The translations under genes were made by a program, and so were the position numbers. Under the pieces are notes generated by a model, which ran no database searches, had not been told where the DNA came from, and saw only the letters and a list, made by a program, of their open reading frames with translations. From Acidobacteriota bacterium (lineage in GTDB: Bacteria > Acidobacteriota > Terriglobia > Bryobacterales > Bryobacteraceae), in the NCBI GenBank assembly GCA_023436715.1, contig JAEZIJ010000142.1, positions 1-56,609 on the forward strand: DNA of 56,609 nt, written 5' to 3'. How positions within the stretch are numbered: the first letter of the stretch is position 1; every line of letters starts with the position of its first letter. This document shows, piece by piece, positions 1 through 10,100 of this stretch.

Positions 1-3
1 AGC

Positions 4-23
4 GGGCCGGGCAGGCCCGGCCC
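4..23 (-). terminator. Hairpin after the first enolase-superfamily gene
   Basis: A perfect 8-bp inverted repeat (GGGCCGGG / CCCGGCCC, loop CAGG) lies just beyond the stop codon of the minus-strand gene that ends at 32. No T-tract can be checked because the window ends here, so it could be a terminator or simply a GC-rich repeat. Confidence 0.35.
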
Positions 24-31
24 CTACGGGA

Positions 32-1375
32 TTAGCTCCAAAGCCGGTCGTTAATGCGCTCTTTCCGGTCCCACTCGGGCGTGGGTTCGAAGTAACCGCC
101 CCGGACCTGCTTCTTCAGCGCCTCTTCATTCAGTGTGATGCCGAGGCCGGGCCCGTCGGGCACCGGGATGTAGCCTTTGTTCACGAAGGGCTTCTCGATG
201 CCGTCCACGATATCGGCCCACGTCGGCACGTCCACCGAGTGGTTTTCGCAAACCAGGAAATTCTCGGTTGCCGCCGCGCAGTGCACGCTGGCCATCGCCG
301 CAACCGGCGAGCCCGCCATGTGCAGCACCATGGGCAGTCCGTACCCCTGGGCCATGTCGCCGATCTTGTGCGTCTCGAGAATGCCGCCGCTGGTGGCCAG
401 GTCGGGCTGGATGATGTCCACCGCGTGCTCGCGGCACAGCACCTCGAACGGCTCCTTCAGATAGATGTCTTCGCCCGTGAGCGTCGGAACATCAATTGCG
501 TCCGTGATCTTCTTCCACAGTTCGGTGCGGTTCCACGGAACAAAATCCTCCATCCAGGCCAGGTTGAATTTCTCGAAAGCTTTCCCGAGCCGGATGCAGG
601 AGTTCACGCCGATGTGGCCGAAGTGGTCGGTGCCGAGCGGGATATCCATGCCGATAATCTCGCGCACCCTGGCCACGTAATCGGCCATCATCGCGATGCC
701 CTTGTCCGTGACTTCGATGCCGGTGAACATGTGCTCGATGTTGTTCGACTCGCCTATCGTCATGCCGGCCGGCGCGGACAGGGTCCCCGGGGTGTTGCGA
801 AGTATCCCTATGCCGACGTCCATCTTGAGAAAGGTGAAACCGTCGGTGAGCCGCTTCTTCAGCCGTGCCTCGAATTCCTTCGGGTCGCGCGCCTGTGGAG
901 TATCCGCATACACGCGGATCTTGTCCCGGAACTTCCCGCCGAGCATCTGATAGACCGGCACGTTGTACGCCTTGCCGGCCAGATCCCACAGAGCCATTTC
1001 CACGCCGCACACGCCGCCGGCCTGCCGCGCGTGGAACCCGAACTGCTTAATCTTCCGGAAGAGCTTGTCGACGTTGCAGGGATTCTCCCCGACGATGACG
1101 CGCTTCAGCATCAACGCATACGTCTTGCTCGCGCCATCGCGGACTTCGCCGAGGCCCTGGATGCCCTGGTTTGTGTCCAATCGGATGATCGGCCGGCCCG
1201 GCAGGTCGGCGATGCGCATGTCGGTGATCTTGAGTTCCGAAGGCTTTGAGTTCGTATTAACGTTTTGAACGGCGGCATCCAGCGTTTCGTTCGCCCAGAA
1301 GCCTGCGCCGATCAGTCCGGCGGCCGAGCCCAGGAATGACCGGCGGCCAACGTGTTTGCGTAAGGACTGCTTCAT
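32..1375 (-). CDS. Tat-exported mandelate racemase/muconate lactonizing enzyme family protein
   Basis: 447 aa, enolase superfamily. The N-terminus is a Tat signal (RRSFLG at residues 11-16, then a hydrophobic stretch to about 27), so the enzyme should fold in the cytoplasm and be exported. Candidate metal ligands are D250, E276 and E302. Their 26/26 spacing equals that of mandelate racemase, and the general-base dyad D325/H352 also fits that spacing. The usual KxK on the second barrel strand reads KMD (184-186), so the second lysine is replaced by Asp. About 35 extra residues lie between this strand and D250. Members of the family abstract the alpha-proton of a carboxylate, typically an acid sugar; the substrate cannot be told. 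It is divergent from a close paralog starting at 1532 and may share its control region. Confidence 0.9.
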   Translation of the reverse strand: MKQSLRKHVGRRSFLGSAAGLIGAGFWANETLDAAVQNVNTNSKPSELKITDMRIADLPGRPIIRLDTNQGIQGLGEVRDGASKTYALMLKRVIVGENPCNVDKLFRKIKQFGFHARQAGGVCGVEMALWDLAGKAYNVPVYQMLGGKFRDKIRVYADTPQARDPKEFEARLKKRLTDGFTFLKMDVGIGILRNTPGTLSAPAGMTIGESNNIEHMFTGIEVTDKGIAMMADYVARVREIIGMDIPLGTDHFGHIGVNSCIRLGKAFEKFNLAWMEDFVPWNRTELWKKITDAIDVPTLTGEDIYLKEPFEVLCREHAVDIIQPDLATSGGILETHKIGDMAQGYGLPMVLHMAGSPVAAMASVHCAAATENFLVCENHSVDVPTWADIVDGIEKPFVNKGYIPVPDGPGLGITLNEEALKKQVRGGYFEPTPEWDRKERINDRLWS

Positions 1376-1531
1376 TATCGGATTATCCTCTGCGAATGAA
1401 GTAAAACTACACGGACGTCCAGCATATCACGCGTATTCCGGCCATCGCCGAATCGGATGCCGGACACCGGAAATTGTGCTGCCCCGCTGCGTGAACATAC
1501 AATGGGCGCTGTTAGCCCAAAAAGGAGAACC

Positions 1532-2887
1532 ATGAAGCGAACTGGGAGAAACCTGGCGGATCGTCGCGGCTTTTTGCGCGCCAGCGCCGGAGCGCTCGGA
1601 GCCGCTTTCTGGGCGGACGAGACGCTGGATGCCGCCGTCCAAAACGTCAACACGAACTCGAAGCCATCGGACCTGAAAATCACCGACCTGCGCGTGGCCG
1701 TGCTGGCGCGCGCGCCGATGACTTGCCCTCTGATCCGCATCGACACCAACCAGGGCGTCTACGGGCTCGGCGAAGTGCGAGACGGAGCCAGCAAAAACTA
1801 CGCGCTGATTCTAAAGAGCAGGCTGCTCGGCGAGAACCCCTGCAATGTAGACAGGATTTTCCGCAAGATCAAGCAGTTCGGTTTTCACGGACGGCAGGCG
1901 GGCGGCGTCTGCGGCGTCGAGATGGCGCTCTGGGATCTTGCCGGGAAAGCCTACGGCGTGCCCGTCTACCAGATGCTCGGCGGCAAGTTCCGCGACAAGA
2001 TCCGGTGCTATGCCGACACCACCGAATCCCACGACCCGAAGGTGTACGGCCAGCGGCTCAAGGCTCGCCGCGACGAAGGCTTCACCTGGCTCAAGATGGA
2101 CCTCGGCATTGACCTCCTGGAGAACATCCCTGGGACAGTAACCCATCCGGCCGGTGTACCATTCGCCCAGGGCGGCAACGTGCAGCATATGTTCACCGGG
2201 ATCGAACTCACCCCCAAGGGTGTCGAACTCATGAGCCAGTACGTCGCTACCGTCCGCGAGCAGGTCGGCATGGACGTTCCGCTTTCCGCCGATCATTTCG
2301 GGCATATCGGAGTCAATTCCTGCATCCGGCTCGGCAAGGCCCTGGAGAAGTACAACCTCGCCTGGCTCGAAGACATGATCCCCTGGCAGCACACCGACCT
2401 ATGGAAAGAGATCACAAACTCGGTTGACATCCCTACGATCACAGGTGAGGACATCTACCTGAGGGAGCCATTCGAGGAACTGTGCCGCAATCACGCCGTG
2501 GACATCATCCACCCGGACCTGGCCACCAGCGGAGGAATCCTCGAGACGCACAAGATCGGAGACATGGCGCAAAGCTATGGCGTCCCCATGGCCATGCACT
2601 TCGCCGGAAGCCCGATTTCCTGCATGGCGAACGTCCACTGCGCGGCGGCGACCGAGAACTTCCTCGTTCTCGAAAACCACTCCGTTGACGTCCCGTGGTG
2701 GAATGACCTGGTTGAGGGCGTAGAGAAACCGATCGTCAACAAAGGTTTCATTTCCGTTCCCGACAAGCCCGGACTCGGAATCACTCTGAACGATGCCGTT
2801 GTGAAGCAGCACCTGCTCGAGCCCGGCTACTTCGAGCCGACGCCCGAGTGGAACCGCGAACGCTCCTGGGACCGCCTCTGGAGCTGA
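1532..2887 (+). CDS. Tat-exported mandelate racemase/muconate lactonizing enzyme family protein, paralog of the divergent gene
   Basis: 451 aa from the ATG at 1532, chosen because AAGGAGAA sits 5 nt upstream; a longer frame opens at 1457 but would bury the signal peptide. The N-terminus has a Tat motif (DRRGFLRA), and the stretch after it, ETLDAAVQNVNTNSKPS, is identical to that of the divergent paralog. Catalytic landmarks match the paralog: KMD instead of KxK, SADHFGHIG, WLEDMIPW, TGEDIYL, HPDLATSGG and the MHFAGS histidine. It is probably an exported acid-sugar dehydratase or related lyase with a slightly different substrate. The next gene follows after 20 nt with its own ribosome-binding site, so the two are probably co-transcribed. 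Confidence 0.9.
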   Translation: MKRTGRNLADRRGFLRASAGALGAAFWADETLDAAVQNVNTNSKPSDLKITDLRVAVLARAPMTCPLIRIDTNQGVYGLGEVRDGASKNYALILKSRLLGENPCNVDRIFRKIKQFGFHGRQAGGVCGVEMALWDLAGKAYGVPVYQMLGGKFRDKIRCYADTTESHDPKVYGQRLKARRDEGFTWLKMDLGIDLLENIPGTVTHPAGVPFAQGGNVQHMFTGIELTPKGVELMSQYVATVREQVGMDVPLSADHFGHIGVNSCIRLGKALEKYNLAWLEDMIPWQHTDLWKEITNSVDIPTITGEDIYLREPFEELCRNHAVDIIHPDLATSGGILETHKIGDMAQSYGVPMAMHFAGSPISCMANVHCAAATENFLVLENHSVDVPWWNDLVEGVEKPIVNKGFISVPDKPGLGITLNDAVVKQHLLEPGYFEPTPEWNRERSWDRLWS

Positions 2888-2907
2888 GCTTCCCAAGGAG
2901 GCTGACC

Positions 2908-3687
2908 ATGCGAACCATGCTGATCACTGCCGGCCTGATGTGCGCCTTTGTCGCGGCCGCGCAGAACAAACCGAAACCCCAGCTCACGGCCGGGCAGATC
3001 ATTGAGAAGTCCATAGAGGCCTCCGGTGGCCGCAAGGCAATGGAACAGATCAGGTCCACCATGGCGAAGGGCACGCTGGAGATCGTCCCTCCCGCCGACG
3101 ACCACGACCATGCGAACGAACTCGTCCCGCATCCCGAGCCGCCGAAAATGCACAGCACGATCGAGTTCTATGCCAAGGCGCCCAACAAGCGGCTGATCGT
3201 CACCAACATCGAAGGGTTCGGCGAGATCCGCCAGGGCTTCGACGGCAGCGTGGCCTGGAACCAAACCCCACAGGGGATCTCCGAGGTCACCGGAGAGGCC
3301 CTCGAAAACATCCGACGCGAAGCCGTGTTCAACAGCGCGCTTAAGTGGCGCGACCTGTACCCGAAGGTCGAACTGAAGGGTAGGGAAAAGGTGCTCGGTC
3401 GCGATGCCTACGTTCTTCTCCTCACGCCCGCTTCCGGCAAACCGGTCACGCAGTATTGCGACGCGGAAACGTTCCTGATCGTCGCCCAGTCCGGAACGGT
3501 GGATACTCAGCAGGGCCCGGTCGATATGCGCACAGAGATGTCGGACTACCGTGACATCGGCAACGGCGTGAAAGCCCCGTTTCAGCTCAGGCAGATGATG
3601 CCGGTCGGAGAAGTCCGCACCACGATGACCGAGATGAAGAACAACGTCGAGATCGACGACGCCCTGTTCGCAAAGCCGACGAACTGA
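2908..3687 (+). CDS. Exported protein resembling outer-membrane lipoprotein-sorting (LolA-like) proteins
   Basis: 259 aa from the ATG at 2908, preceded by AAGGAGG; the frame is open from 2848 but those codons overlap the upstream gene. A signal peptide covers about residues 1-18 (MRTMLITAGLMCAFVAAAQ). The mature part has the layout of the LolA/LolB-like beta-barrel fold common in acidobacteria: an N-terminal helix (TAGQIIEKSIEASGG), then alternating strands containing GFGEIRQGFDGSVAW, VLGRDAYVLLL and a C-terminal MTEMKNNVEIDDALF. Such proteins are usually annotated as outer-membrane lipoprotein-sorting protein, but real lipoprotein carriage is unproven. Its position suggests an accessory role to the preceding enzyme. 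Confidence 0.7.
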   Translation: MRTMLITAGLMCAFVAAAQNKPKPQLTAGQIIEKSIEASGGRKAMEQIRSTMAKGTLEIVPPADDHDHANELVPHPEPPKMHSTIEFYAKAPNKRLIVTNIEGFGEIRQGFDGSVAWNQTPQGISEVTGEALENIRREAVFNSALKWRDLYPKVELKGREKVLGRDAYVLLLTPASGKPVTQYCDAETFLIVAQSGTVDTQQGPVDMRTEMSDYRDIGNGVKAPFQLRQMMPVGEVRTTMTEMKNNVEIDDALFAKPTN

Positions 3688-3748
3688 GGGTCATGAAGGA
3701 AGCCGTCCTCAGAGCCATCCCCGGGGGCTATTGTAGATTAAGGAATTT

Positions 3749-3757
3749 TAGTATAGT
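3749..3757 (+). promoter_or_regulatory. Probable -10 element, leaderless type
   Basis: Two overlapping TANNNT hexamers (TAGTAT at 3749-3754 and TATAGT at 3752-3757) end 9 and 6 nt before the GTG start at 3764, and no Shine-Dalgarno sequence is present. No -35 is evident. Confidence 0.4.
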
Positions 3758-3763
3758 AATCGC

Positions 3764-4186
3764 GTGCTTACCACCTTCTGTCTGTTCAACTTGCTTCTCC
3801 AGGCCGCGGTTCCCGCAACCAGTCCCGTGGGACGCTGGCAAACCATTGACGACAAGACCGGCAAGCCGAAGTCGATTGTCCGCGTCTACGAGGAAAACGG
3901 GCTGCTCTACGGCCAGGTCGAGAAACTGCTCGACCCGAACGCGGTGCAGAACTGCACCCGGTGCACCGACGACCGCAAGGATAAACCGATAACCGGAATG
4001 ATCGTCGTGCGCGGCTTGAAGAAGAACGGCACCGAGTACAGCGGCGGCGACATCCTCGATCCGAAAAACGGATCAGTCTACCGCTGCAAGCTGCGGCTGC
4101 TCGAAGACGGCAAGAAGCTGTCGGTCCGCGGCTACATGGGCGTATCGCTGCTCGGCCGCTCGCAGGTGTGGACTCGGGAGGAGTGA
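3764..4186 (+). CDS. DUF2147 family exported protein
   Basis: 140 aa from a GTG start. A signal peptide occupies about residues 1-16. The rest matches the DUF2147 pattern: PVGRWQTIDDKTGKPKSIVR at the mature start, a ...YGQVEKLLDP strand, a Cys pair in NCTRCTDDRKDKPI, GGDILDPKNGSVYRCKL, and a C-terminal GVSLLGRSQVW. The family folds as a small beta-barrel and its function is unknown. It stands 76 nt after the preceding gene with its own -10-like element, so it may be transcribed separately. Confidence 0.8.
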   Translation: MLTTFCLFNLLLQAAVPATSPVGRWQTIDDKTGKPKSIVRVYEENGLLYGQVEKLLDPNAVQNCTRCTDDRKDKPITGMIVVRGLKKNGTEYSGGDILDPKNGSVYRCKLRLLEDGKKLSVRGYMGVSLLGRSQVWTREE

Positions 4187-4264
4187 GGTAGCGGCTGCCC
4201 GCCTGCATTAACAAAATTTAGTACACTGGTCACAAGACCGCCAAAGCAGCAATGGACGACGGGG

Positions 4265-5596
4265 ATGGGTCCAAAACTGCAACTGTTTGCGACCAGGGAG
4301 AGCGTCCGCCCATATTTCCGCTGGCTTTACTTGCGCTTGTTCCCCAAGCAGCGCGCCAGCTACTTCTCCGCCGCTTGGGAATTAAAGCCCTTTCGTCTGA
4401 CTGGCCAATCCAGACAGGCGCTGCCGGCCGCGACCGCCCAGCCGGACCTGCTGTTTCTGCCCATGACCGATTGGCACACGAGGATCCAGCGGTCCCAGCA
4501 GCTTGCCAGGGCATTCGCTTCGTTCGGGAATCGATGTTTCTACGTCAACCCGCATCTCGGCTGCGAGTATCCGGTGCCGTACCTGGCGGACCCGTTCAGC
4601 CGGATCGCGGTCCTCAAGCCGCGCGTCCTGGAATTCCACATCCACCTGCCGCGGGAGCACGTGTTCCACGCGAGGTTGCTTACCTCGGATGAGCACGCGC
4701 GGATTGTGGCCGCTCTCGAGCAGCTGGCGGCGGGCGCGGGAATCCGGCGCGCAATACAGGTCGTGAGCTTCCCGATCTGGCTGGAAACGGCCAGAACGTT
4801 CCGGTCCAGGTTCGGATTCCCCATCGTCTACGATTGTCACGACCTCTTGCGCGGATTCCGGAACATTGCCCCGGAAATCGTAGCCGCCGAAGCGGCGTTG
4901 TTCGCAACCGCGGACCTCGTCGTGTTTTGTTCCGAGTGGCTCATGAACGATGTCCTTTCCGTGTTTCCGTCCGTTGCGGCGAAATCGATAGTAATCCGGA
5001 ATGGCGTCGATGCCGATCATTTCCGTGGTGCGCTTCGCGGGCGGGAAGCCACGCGGCAGGAGACCGGCAAGGTCATCGGATACGTGGGCGCGCTGGATCA
5101 CTGGTTCGACACGGAGGCCGTTTCCAGCGCGGCCCGTGCCTTTCCCGATTGGAAGTTTCAGCTCATCGGGCGGATTGAGGACAGGCGCGTAGAGGCTCTA
5201 CGGGAGTTGCCGAATGTGGAGTTCACCGGGGAGGTGCCGCACAGCGGTCTTCCGGCTTACATGGCTCGCTTCGACGTCGGGATGATCCCGTTTCTTCGCA
5301 ACGCGCTGACGCTCGCGACGAACCCGATCAAGCTTTACGAATATTTCAGTCTCGGGCTGCCGGTGGTCGGCACCAGGCTCCCGGAAGTGGAACTCTACGG
5401 CGACACCGTGTACACCGCCGGCGATTCGGAGCAGTTTGTCAGCCAACTGGCAGCCGCGGCCAGGGAGAGCGACCCACTGCGACGCCGGCGCAGGGTTGCC
5501 ATCGCCCAAGCCGAGACCTGGACAAGCAGGGCCGCCCAGTTGCTTGAAGCAGTGCAGGCGCGAACGGTTTCTCCGCGCGGCCAACGCGCAGGGTGA
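4265..5596 (+). CDS. GT4-type glycosyltransferase
   Basis: 443 aa, GT-B fold. The N-terminal half holds an FLPMTDWHTRIQRSQQLA segment (the pattern of GTs that start by naming the partner strand), then VYDCHDL and VFCSEWLMND. The C-terminal donor-binding half has IRNGVDADHF, IGYVGALDHWFD, LPNVEFTGEV, and the nucleotide-sugar motif NPIKLYEYFSLGLPVVGT. It is clearly homologous to the central domain of the 907-aa protein at 17436-20159. It is followed after 37 nt by a methyltransferase, and both probably act on a surface glycan. TACACTGG at 4222-4229 lies 35 nt upstream and may be part of its promoter. Confidence 0.88.
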   Translation: MGPKLQLFATRESVRPYFRWLYLRLFPKQRASYFSAAWELKPFRLTGQSRQALPAATAQPDLLFLPMTDWHTRIQRSQQLARAFASFGNRCFYVNPHLGCEYPVPYLADPFSRIAVLKPRVLEFHIHLPREHVFHARLLTSDEHARIVAALEQLAAGAGIRRAIQVVSFPIWLETARTFRSRFGFPIVYDCHDLLRGFRNIAPEIVAAEAALFATADLVVFCSEWLMNDVLSVFPSVAAKSIVIRNGVDADHFRGALRGREATRQETGKVIGYVGALDHWFDTEAVSSAARAFPDWKFQLIGRIEDRRVEALRELPNVEFTGEVPHSGLPAYMARFDVGMIPFLRNALTLATNPIKLYEYFSLGLPVVGTRLPEVELYGDTVYTAGDSEQFVSQLAAAARESDPLRRRRRVAIAQAETWTSRAAQLLEAVQARTVSPRGQRAG

Positions 5597-5633
5597 CAGC
5601 CGCGGGCGGCTGCGTTTGCGACACTGGTCTGGG

Positions 5634-6527
5634 ATGCCGCTTTCGCCCCGACACGCCTCGGAGGTCGAGCACTGGACTGAAGTCGAGTCGCAAACACGCA
5701 ACGGAACGCGCCTGTTCTGGCTTAGTCATCCCCGTGTGGCAAGGCACTACTACGATAAGGCTAAGGTGGATGGCTTGCCCTGGCGGAACTGGGTACTGCG
5801 GGCCTTGGGGCGTCCCGCCAGGCGGGCTCTGGAACTCGGCTGCGGGAACGGTGCTGGTATTGCCGAGACCTGGAAGGAGGGACTGGCGGAGCATCTGACC
5901 GGGCTGGACCTCGATGAATCCCGTTTCAGCGAGACCCAAGGCCTGCTCAGAGCCGCCGGAGCCCAGGTTGAGTTCATTGCAGCGGATGCCAATGACATGC
6001 ACCTGGGCGAGTGCCAGTACGACCTGATCTACGCAGTCCAAAGCGTTCATCATTTCGAAAACCTGGAGCGAATCATGGCAGAGGTCCGCCGTGCGCTGAC
6101 ACCAGAAGGACTTTTCGTTTTGGACGAGTTTGTCGGTCCTGCGCGGTTTCAGTGGACGGACATTCAACTCAGCCTGGTTGGCCAGTTACTCGGTCTCATG
6201 CCGGCCAATCTCCGCCAGTATCGGAATGGTATCGAAAAAGCCTGCGAAGGCCGGAGCACGGTCGAGGAGGTCGTTCAGGTCTGCCCGAGCGAAGCGATCC
6301 GTTCCGATGAGATCGTGCCGGTGTTCTACGCAAATTTCAGTGTGGTCGAGCACAGGAGCCTGGGCGGCACTATTCAGCACCTGCTCTACTCGGGCATCAT
6401 TCACAACTTCCCCGACAATGACCCAACGATCGATCATATGATCGATTGCATTGATGGGTTGGAGACAACCCTGATTGAGCGCCGGGTGATTCCAAGCGAC
6501 TTCGCGCTGTTGATTGGCAAGCGTTAG
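5634..6527 (+). CDS. Class I SAM-dependent methyltransferase
   Basis: 297 aa from the ATG at 5634. The frame is open from 5436, but the first 66 codons overlap the glycosyltransferase and lack methyltransferase character. Motif I is ALELGCGNGAGI, the acidic residue closing strand 2 is in TGLDLDESR, and motif IV is DLIYAVQSVHHFEN, followed by LTPEGLFVLDEF. This is the Methyltransf_11/25 layout used for O- or C-methylation of small molecules or sugars. GACACT, close to TANNNT, ends 8 nt before the start, and no Shine-Dalgarno sequence is visible. The substrate is unknown; the pairing with the upstream glycosyltransferase suggests a glycan. Confidence 0.85.
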   Translation: MPLSPRHASEVEHWTEVESQTRNGTRLFWLSHPRVARHYYDKAKVDGLPWRNWVLRALGRPARRALELGCGNGAGIAETWKEGLAEHLTGLDLDESRFSETQGLLRAAGAQVEFIAADANDMHLGECQYDLIYAVQSVHHFENLERIMAEVRRALTPEGLFVLDEFVGPARFQWTDIQLSLVGQLLGLMPANLRQYRNGIEKACEGRSTVEEVVQVCPSEAIRSDEIVPVFYANFSVVEHRSLGGTIQHLLYSGIIHNFPDNDPTIDHMIDCIDGLETTLIERRVIPSDFALLIGKR

Positions 6528-6621
6528 CTCCCAAAACTCCTCGCAGTTCGCGCTGCGCTTCGGATTGCGCCGACAGGCGGAACGAACTGATCCGTTCGGT
6601 CCATCAGTCCTTCCCATCTAC

Positions 6622-7014
6622 ATGGTGATGCTCATGGCGGCGTACACGGATGAGCGGCTTGATCCTGCGGTTCCATTCCTCCCAAAGCCATTCACGGCTG
6701 AAGCGCTCCGCAAGCGGTGCTATGCCGTCTGCCGCTTTCTGTTCAAGCAAGGCTTCGCGATTCTCGACGCTTCCAACCACGCTGAAGCCTTGCAATTGTG
6801 GCGGGATCACCGGGAGCACATAAGCGTGGTCGTGACCGATGTCTGTGGCGTGAATGGTTTGGAACTCGCTCAATCGGTCCAGGCCGAGTGCCCGGAAAAA
6901 CCCACTGTGTTTATGACGGCCACACCGACCGCCTTGCCTTGTGCCGCGTTGCGAAAGCCATTCGCAATGGAGGATCTGCTGGCGATGATCCGGCTGGCTC
7001 TCGGGCAGCAATGA
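6622..7014 (+). pseudogene. Decayed receiver-domain remnant (tail of one REC joined to a REC lacking its first strand)
   Basis: The frame (open from 6514) first gives AAYTDERLDPAVPFLPKPFT followed by AEAL. This matches the end of the receiver domain of the next gene (GYTED...FAFLPKPFTQEAL). It then runs into a second receiver that keeps the phospho-acceptor region VVVTDVCGVNG, the switch Thr in VFMTATP and the lysine in LRKPF. The first beta strand with its acidic pair is missing, so metal binding and phosphorylation should fail. This looks like the scar of a deletion between tandem receivers, perhaps from an ancestral third hybrid kinase. If expressed, it would be a small receiver-like protein of about 130 aa. 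Confidence 0.6.
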
Positions 7015-7133
7015 TCCCGCTCGCTGTCGAACAATGATTGCGCGTAGTGCCCGTGCGCGCATCTCGCAAAGATCTCTGCAGATCTATAGAATAAATATGG
7101 ATTAATACGGCCAAATGGCCAGGGAGTATCGGT

Positions 7134-10100
7134 ATGCCTCGGAAGAGAGAGGAGAAGGCGAAGCCTGCCGCCAAGAGGCTGGAGGCAGAGAGCAAGGAAA
7201 CGCCCGAAGCGGCGCCTGAGAAGACCCAGTTCTGTCCCGTGGTCGGGTTCGGTGCGTCGGCCGGGGGGCTGGAGGCATTCACCGACGTGCTGCGTCACCT
7301 GCCCGTCGATACCGGGCTGGCGATCGTCTTCATCCAGCACCTGGACCCCAAACACTCCAGCATCCTGACCGAGTTGCTCGCCCGATCGACCAGGATGCCG
7401 GTAGTACAGGTCGGCGACGGCATGCCGGTCGAGCCCAATCGCATTTACGTGATTCCGCCGAACGGCAATATCAGCATCTCGAAGGGCGTGCTGAAGGTAG
7501 AGCCCCGGCCGCCGGCAGTGCCGCACATGCCGGTCGATAGATTCTTCCGGTCGATGGCGGAAGACCAGGGCGGCAAGGCGATCGGGGTTGTGCTGTCGGG
7601 AACGGCATCGGACGGCACTCTGGGGCTGAACGCGATCAAGGCCGAGGGAGGCATCACGATCGCACAAGCGCCCGAGTCTGCCAAGTACGACGGCATGCCG
7701 AGAAGCGCCATCGCAGCGGGCTCCGTGGACCTGGTGCTGGCGCCGCAGCGCATTGCGGAGGAACTGGTCCGGTTGCGCCGGCATGAATACCTCGCCCGGT
7801 TGCGGCCGGCCGAAGCTCCGGAGGACGGCGAGAAAGACCTCACCGAAGTTTTCACAATGTTGCGGGCGGCCACGGGCGTCGATTTCAGTTATTACAAACC
7901 GGGGACGATACGCCGGCGCACGCTGCGCCGCATGGCGCTGCACAGATTCAACAAGCCCCACGAGTACATCCGCTACCTGAGAGAGCACCGGGACGAACTG
8001 GACCTGCTCTTTCAGGACCTGCTGATCAACGTGACGTCTTTTTTCCGGGAGCCGGCCACGTTCCAGGCGATACGTTCCATGCTTCTGCCGACCCTGTTCA
8101 AGGGCAGGTCGCCGGAGGACCCTTTCCGGGTCTGGGTGCCGGGCTGCTCCGCAGGAGAAGAAGCGTATTCCATGGCGATCACCTTGCTCGAGTACATGCG
8201 GGACGCGAGGATCGAGATCCCGATCCAGGTCTTCGGCACCGATCTGAGCGATGCCGCGCTGCAGAAGGCGCGCTTGGGCGTGTACCCGGACAGCATCGCG
8301 GCCGATGTTTCTCCGGACCGCCTGCGGCGGTTCTTCGTCCGGGTGGAAGGCAGTTACCAGATCGCGCGATTCGTGCGGGACGTCTGCGTGTTCGCCAGGC
8401 AGAACGTGACCAGAGACCCTCCGTTTTCCAAGCTGGACCTGATCACCTGCCGCAACCTGCTGATTTACCTGGGTCCGGTGCTGCAGGGCAAGGTAATGCG
8501 CCTGCTCCACTACGCGCTCAAACCAAAGGGTTACCTGGTGCTCGGCGCCTCCGAACATGTCGGCGTGGCCGGCGAGGCGCTGTTCGAGCCCGTGGATAAA
8601 GAGCACCGCCTCTATTCACGGAATCCGGCGCCAGTGTCAATCACGCCCGATTTCGGGGGGTATGACGAGCATCACCATGGCGAGACCGCCGGCAAAAGGC
8701 TGGTTGAGGCGGTTCCCACCGCGGCCGAAAGCCAGGCCAGGGTGGATCGCATGATCCTGGCGCGTTATTCCCCTCCGGCGGTGGTGGTCGATCAGAGTCT
8801 CAAGGTGCTGCAGTTCCGGGGAGACACTTCGCCCTTCCTGGGGCAGCCATCGGGCGAAGCTACTCTGGAGATCACCAGGCTGACGCGCGGAGGGCTTGCC
8901 GCCGAATTCCGCCGGCTCATTGAAAAAGCGAGCGAGACCTCGGCCCCGGTGAAAGGCGGCACGCTAACAGTACCATTCGACCGTGACGAAGTGCGGCATA
9001 TACAACTCGCGGTGACGCCGGTTCACGGTCACGGGGAAACCCAGTTCCTCGCCGTGTTTGAACCGGCTGCGCCGCCGCAACCGGACAGCCGAAAAGGCCG
9101 GCGGGGCCAGGTCCTCAAAGGGGAAGACGGGCGGGTCCGGGAGTTGCAACAGGAACTTGTGAGCACCCGGCAGTACCTTCAGTCGGTCATTGAGGAACAG
9201 GAGGCGGCGACCGAAGAGCTGAAATCCGCTCACGAGGAGGTGCAGTCCAGCAACGAGGAACTGCAGAGCACGAACGAAGAGTTGCTCACCGCCAAGGAAG
9301 AGCTGCAGTCCACCAACGAGGAACTCACGACTGTAAACGAGGAGATGCAGACCCGCAACACGGAACTGCACCAGATCAATAACGATCTGCTCAATCTCCT
9401 GAGCAGCGCGAACATCCCCATCATGATGCTGGGCAACGATCTCCGGATCCGGCGGTTCACTCCGCAGGCGGAGAAGATTCTCAACCTCATACCCGCCGAT
9501 GTAGGCCGGCCTATCAGCGACTTCCGCCTCAAAGTGAACGTTCCCGATATCGTAGCGCTCTGCCAGGAGGTTATCGACACGCTGGCGGCGAGGGAAAGGG
9601 AGGTGCACGACAGCGAGGGGCGGATGTACTCGATGTGGGTGCGCCCCTACCGGACGTCGGACAACCGGATCGACGGCGTAGTGCTCGCGCTTGTGGACGT
9701 GACCGAACGCAAGCGGGCAGCCGAAGCGCGCTACCGGCGGCTGTTCGAGGCTGCCAAGGACGGCATCGTGATCGCCGATGCGGAAACCGGAGAGATCCTG
9801 GATTCGAATCCATTCATCACGAAGGTTTTCGGGTACGCGCGGAGCCGCCTCCTCGGCCAGAAGTTCTGGGAGAGCCCGTTGTTCGAAGACACCGATATCG
9901 ACCAGGCGCTGGCGGTGGAGTTGCACGAGCGCGAGTCGGTGCAGAAGGAGTTGTGGCTGCAGTCGGAAACCGGCGACCGCACCGAGGTGGACGTTGTCGC
10001 CTCGCTGTACATCGAAGGCGAGCGCAACGTGATCCAGTTCAATATCCGCGATGTGAGCGCGCGGCGGCGTACGGAGGAGAGGCTACAGCGCAACGAAGAC

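Noticed and set aside
239..1249. 336-codon open frame on the plus strand
   Set aside because: Antisense to the enolase-superfamily gene; an effect of high GC at third positions, with no domain character.
7073..7084. Two AGATCT sites 10 bp apart before the first hybrid kinase, as a possible operator
   Set aside because: AGATCT is itself a common palindrome and the arrangement is not symmetric beyond it.
6870..8606. 578-codon open frame on the minus strand
   Set aside because: Antisense to the CheB-CheR part of the first hybrid; composition is His/Arg/Gln-rich as expected for a shadow.
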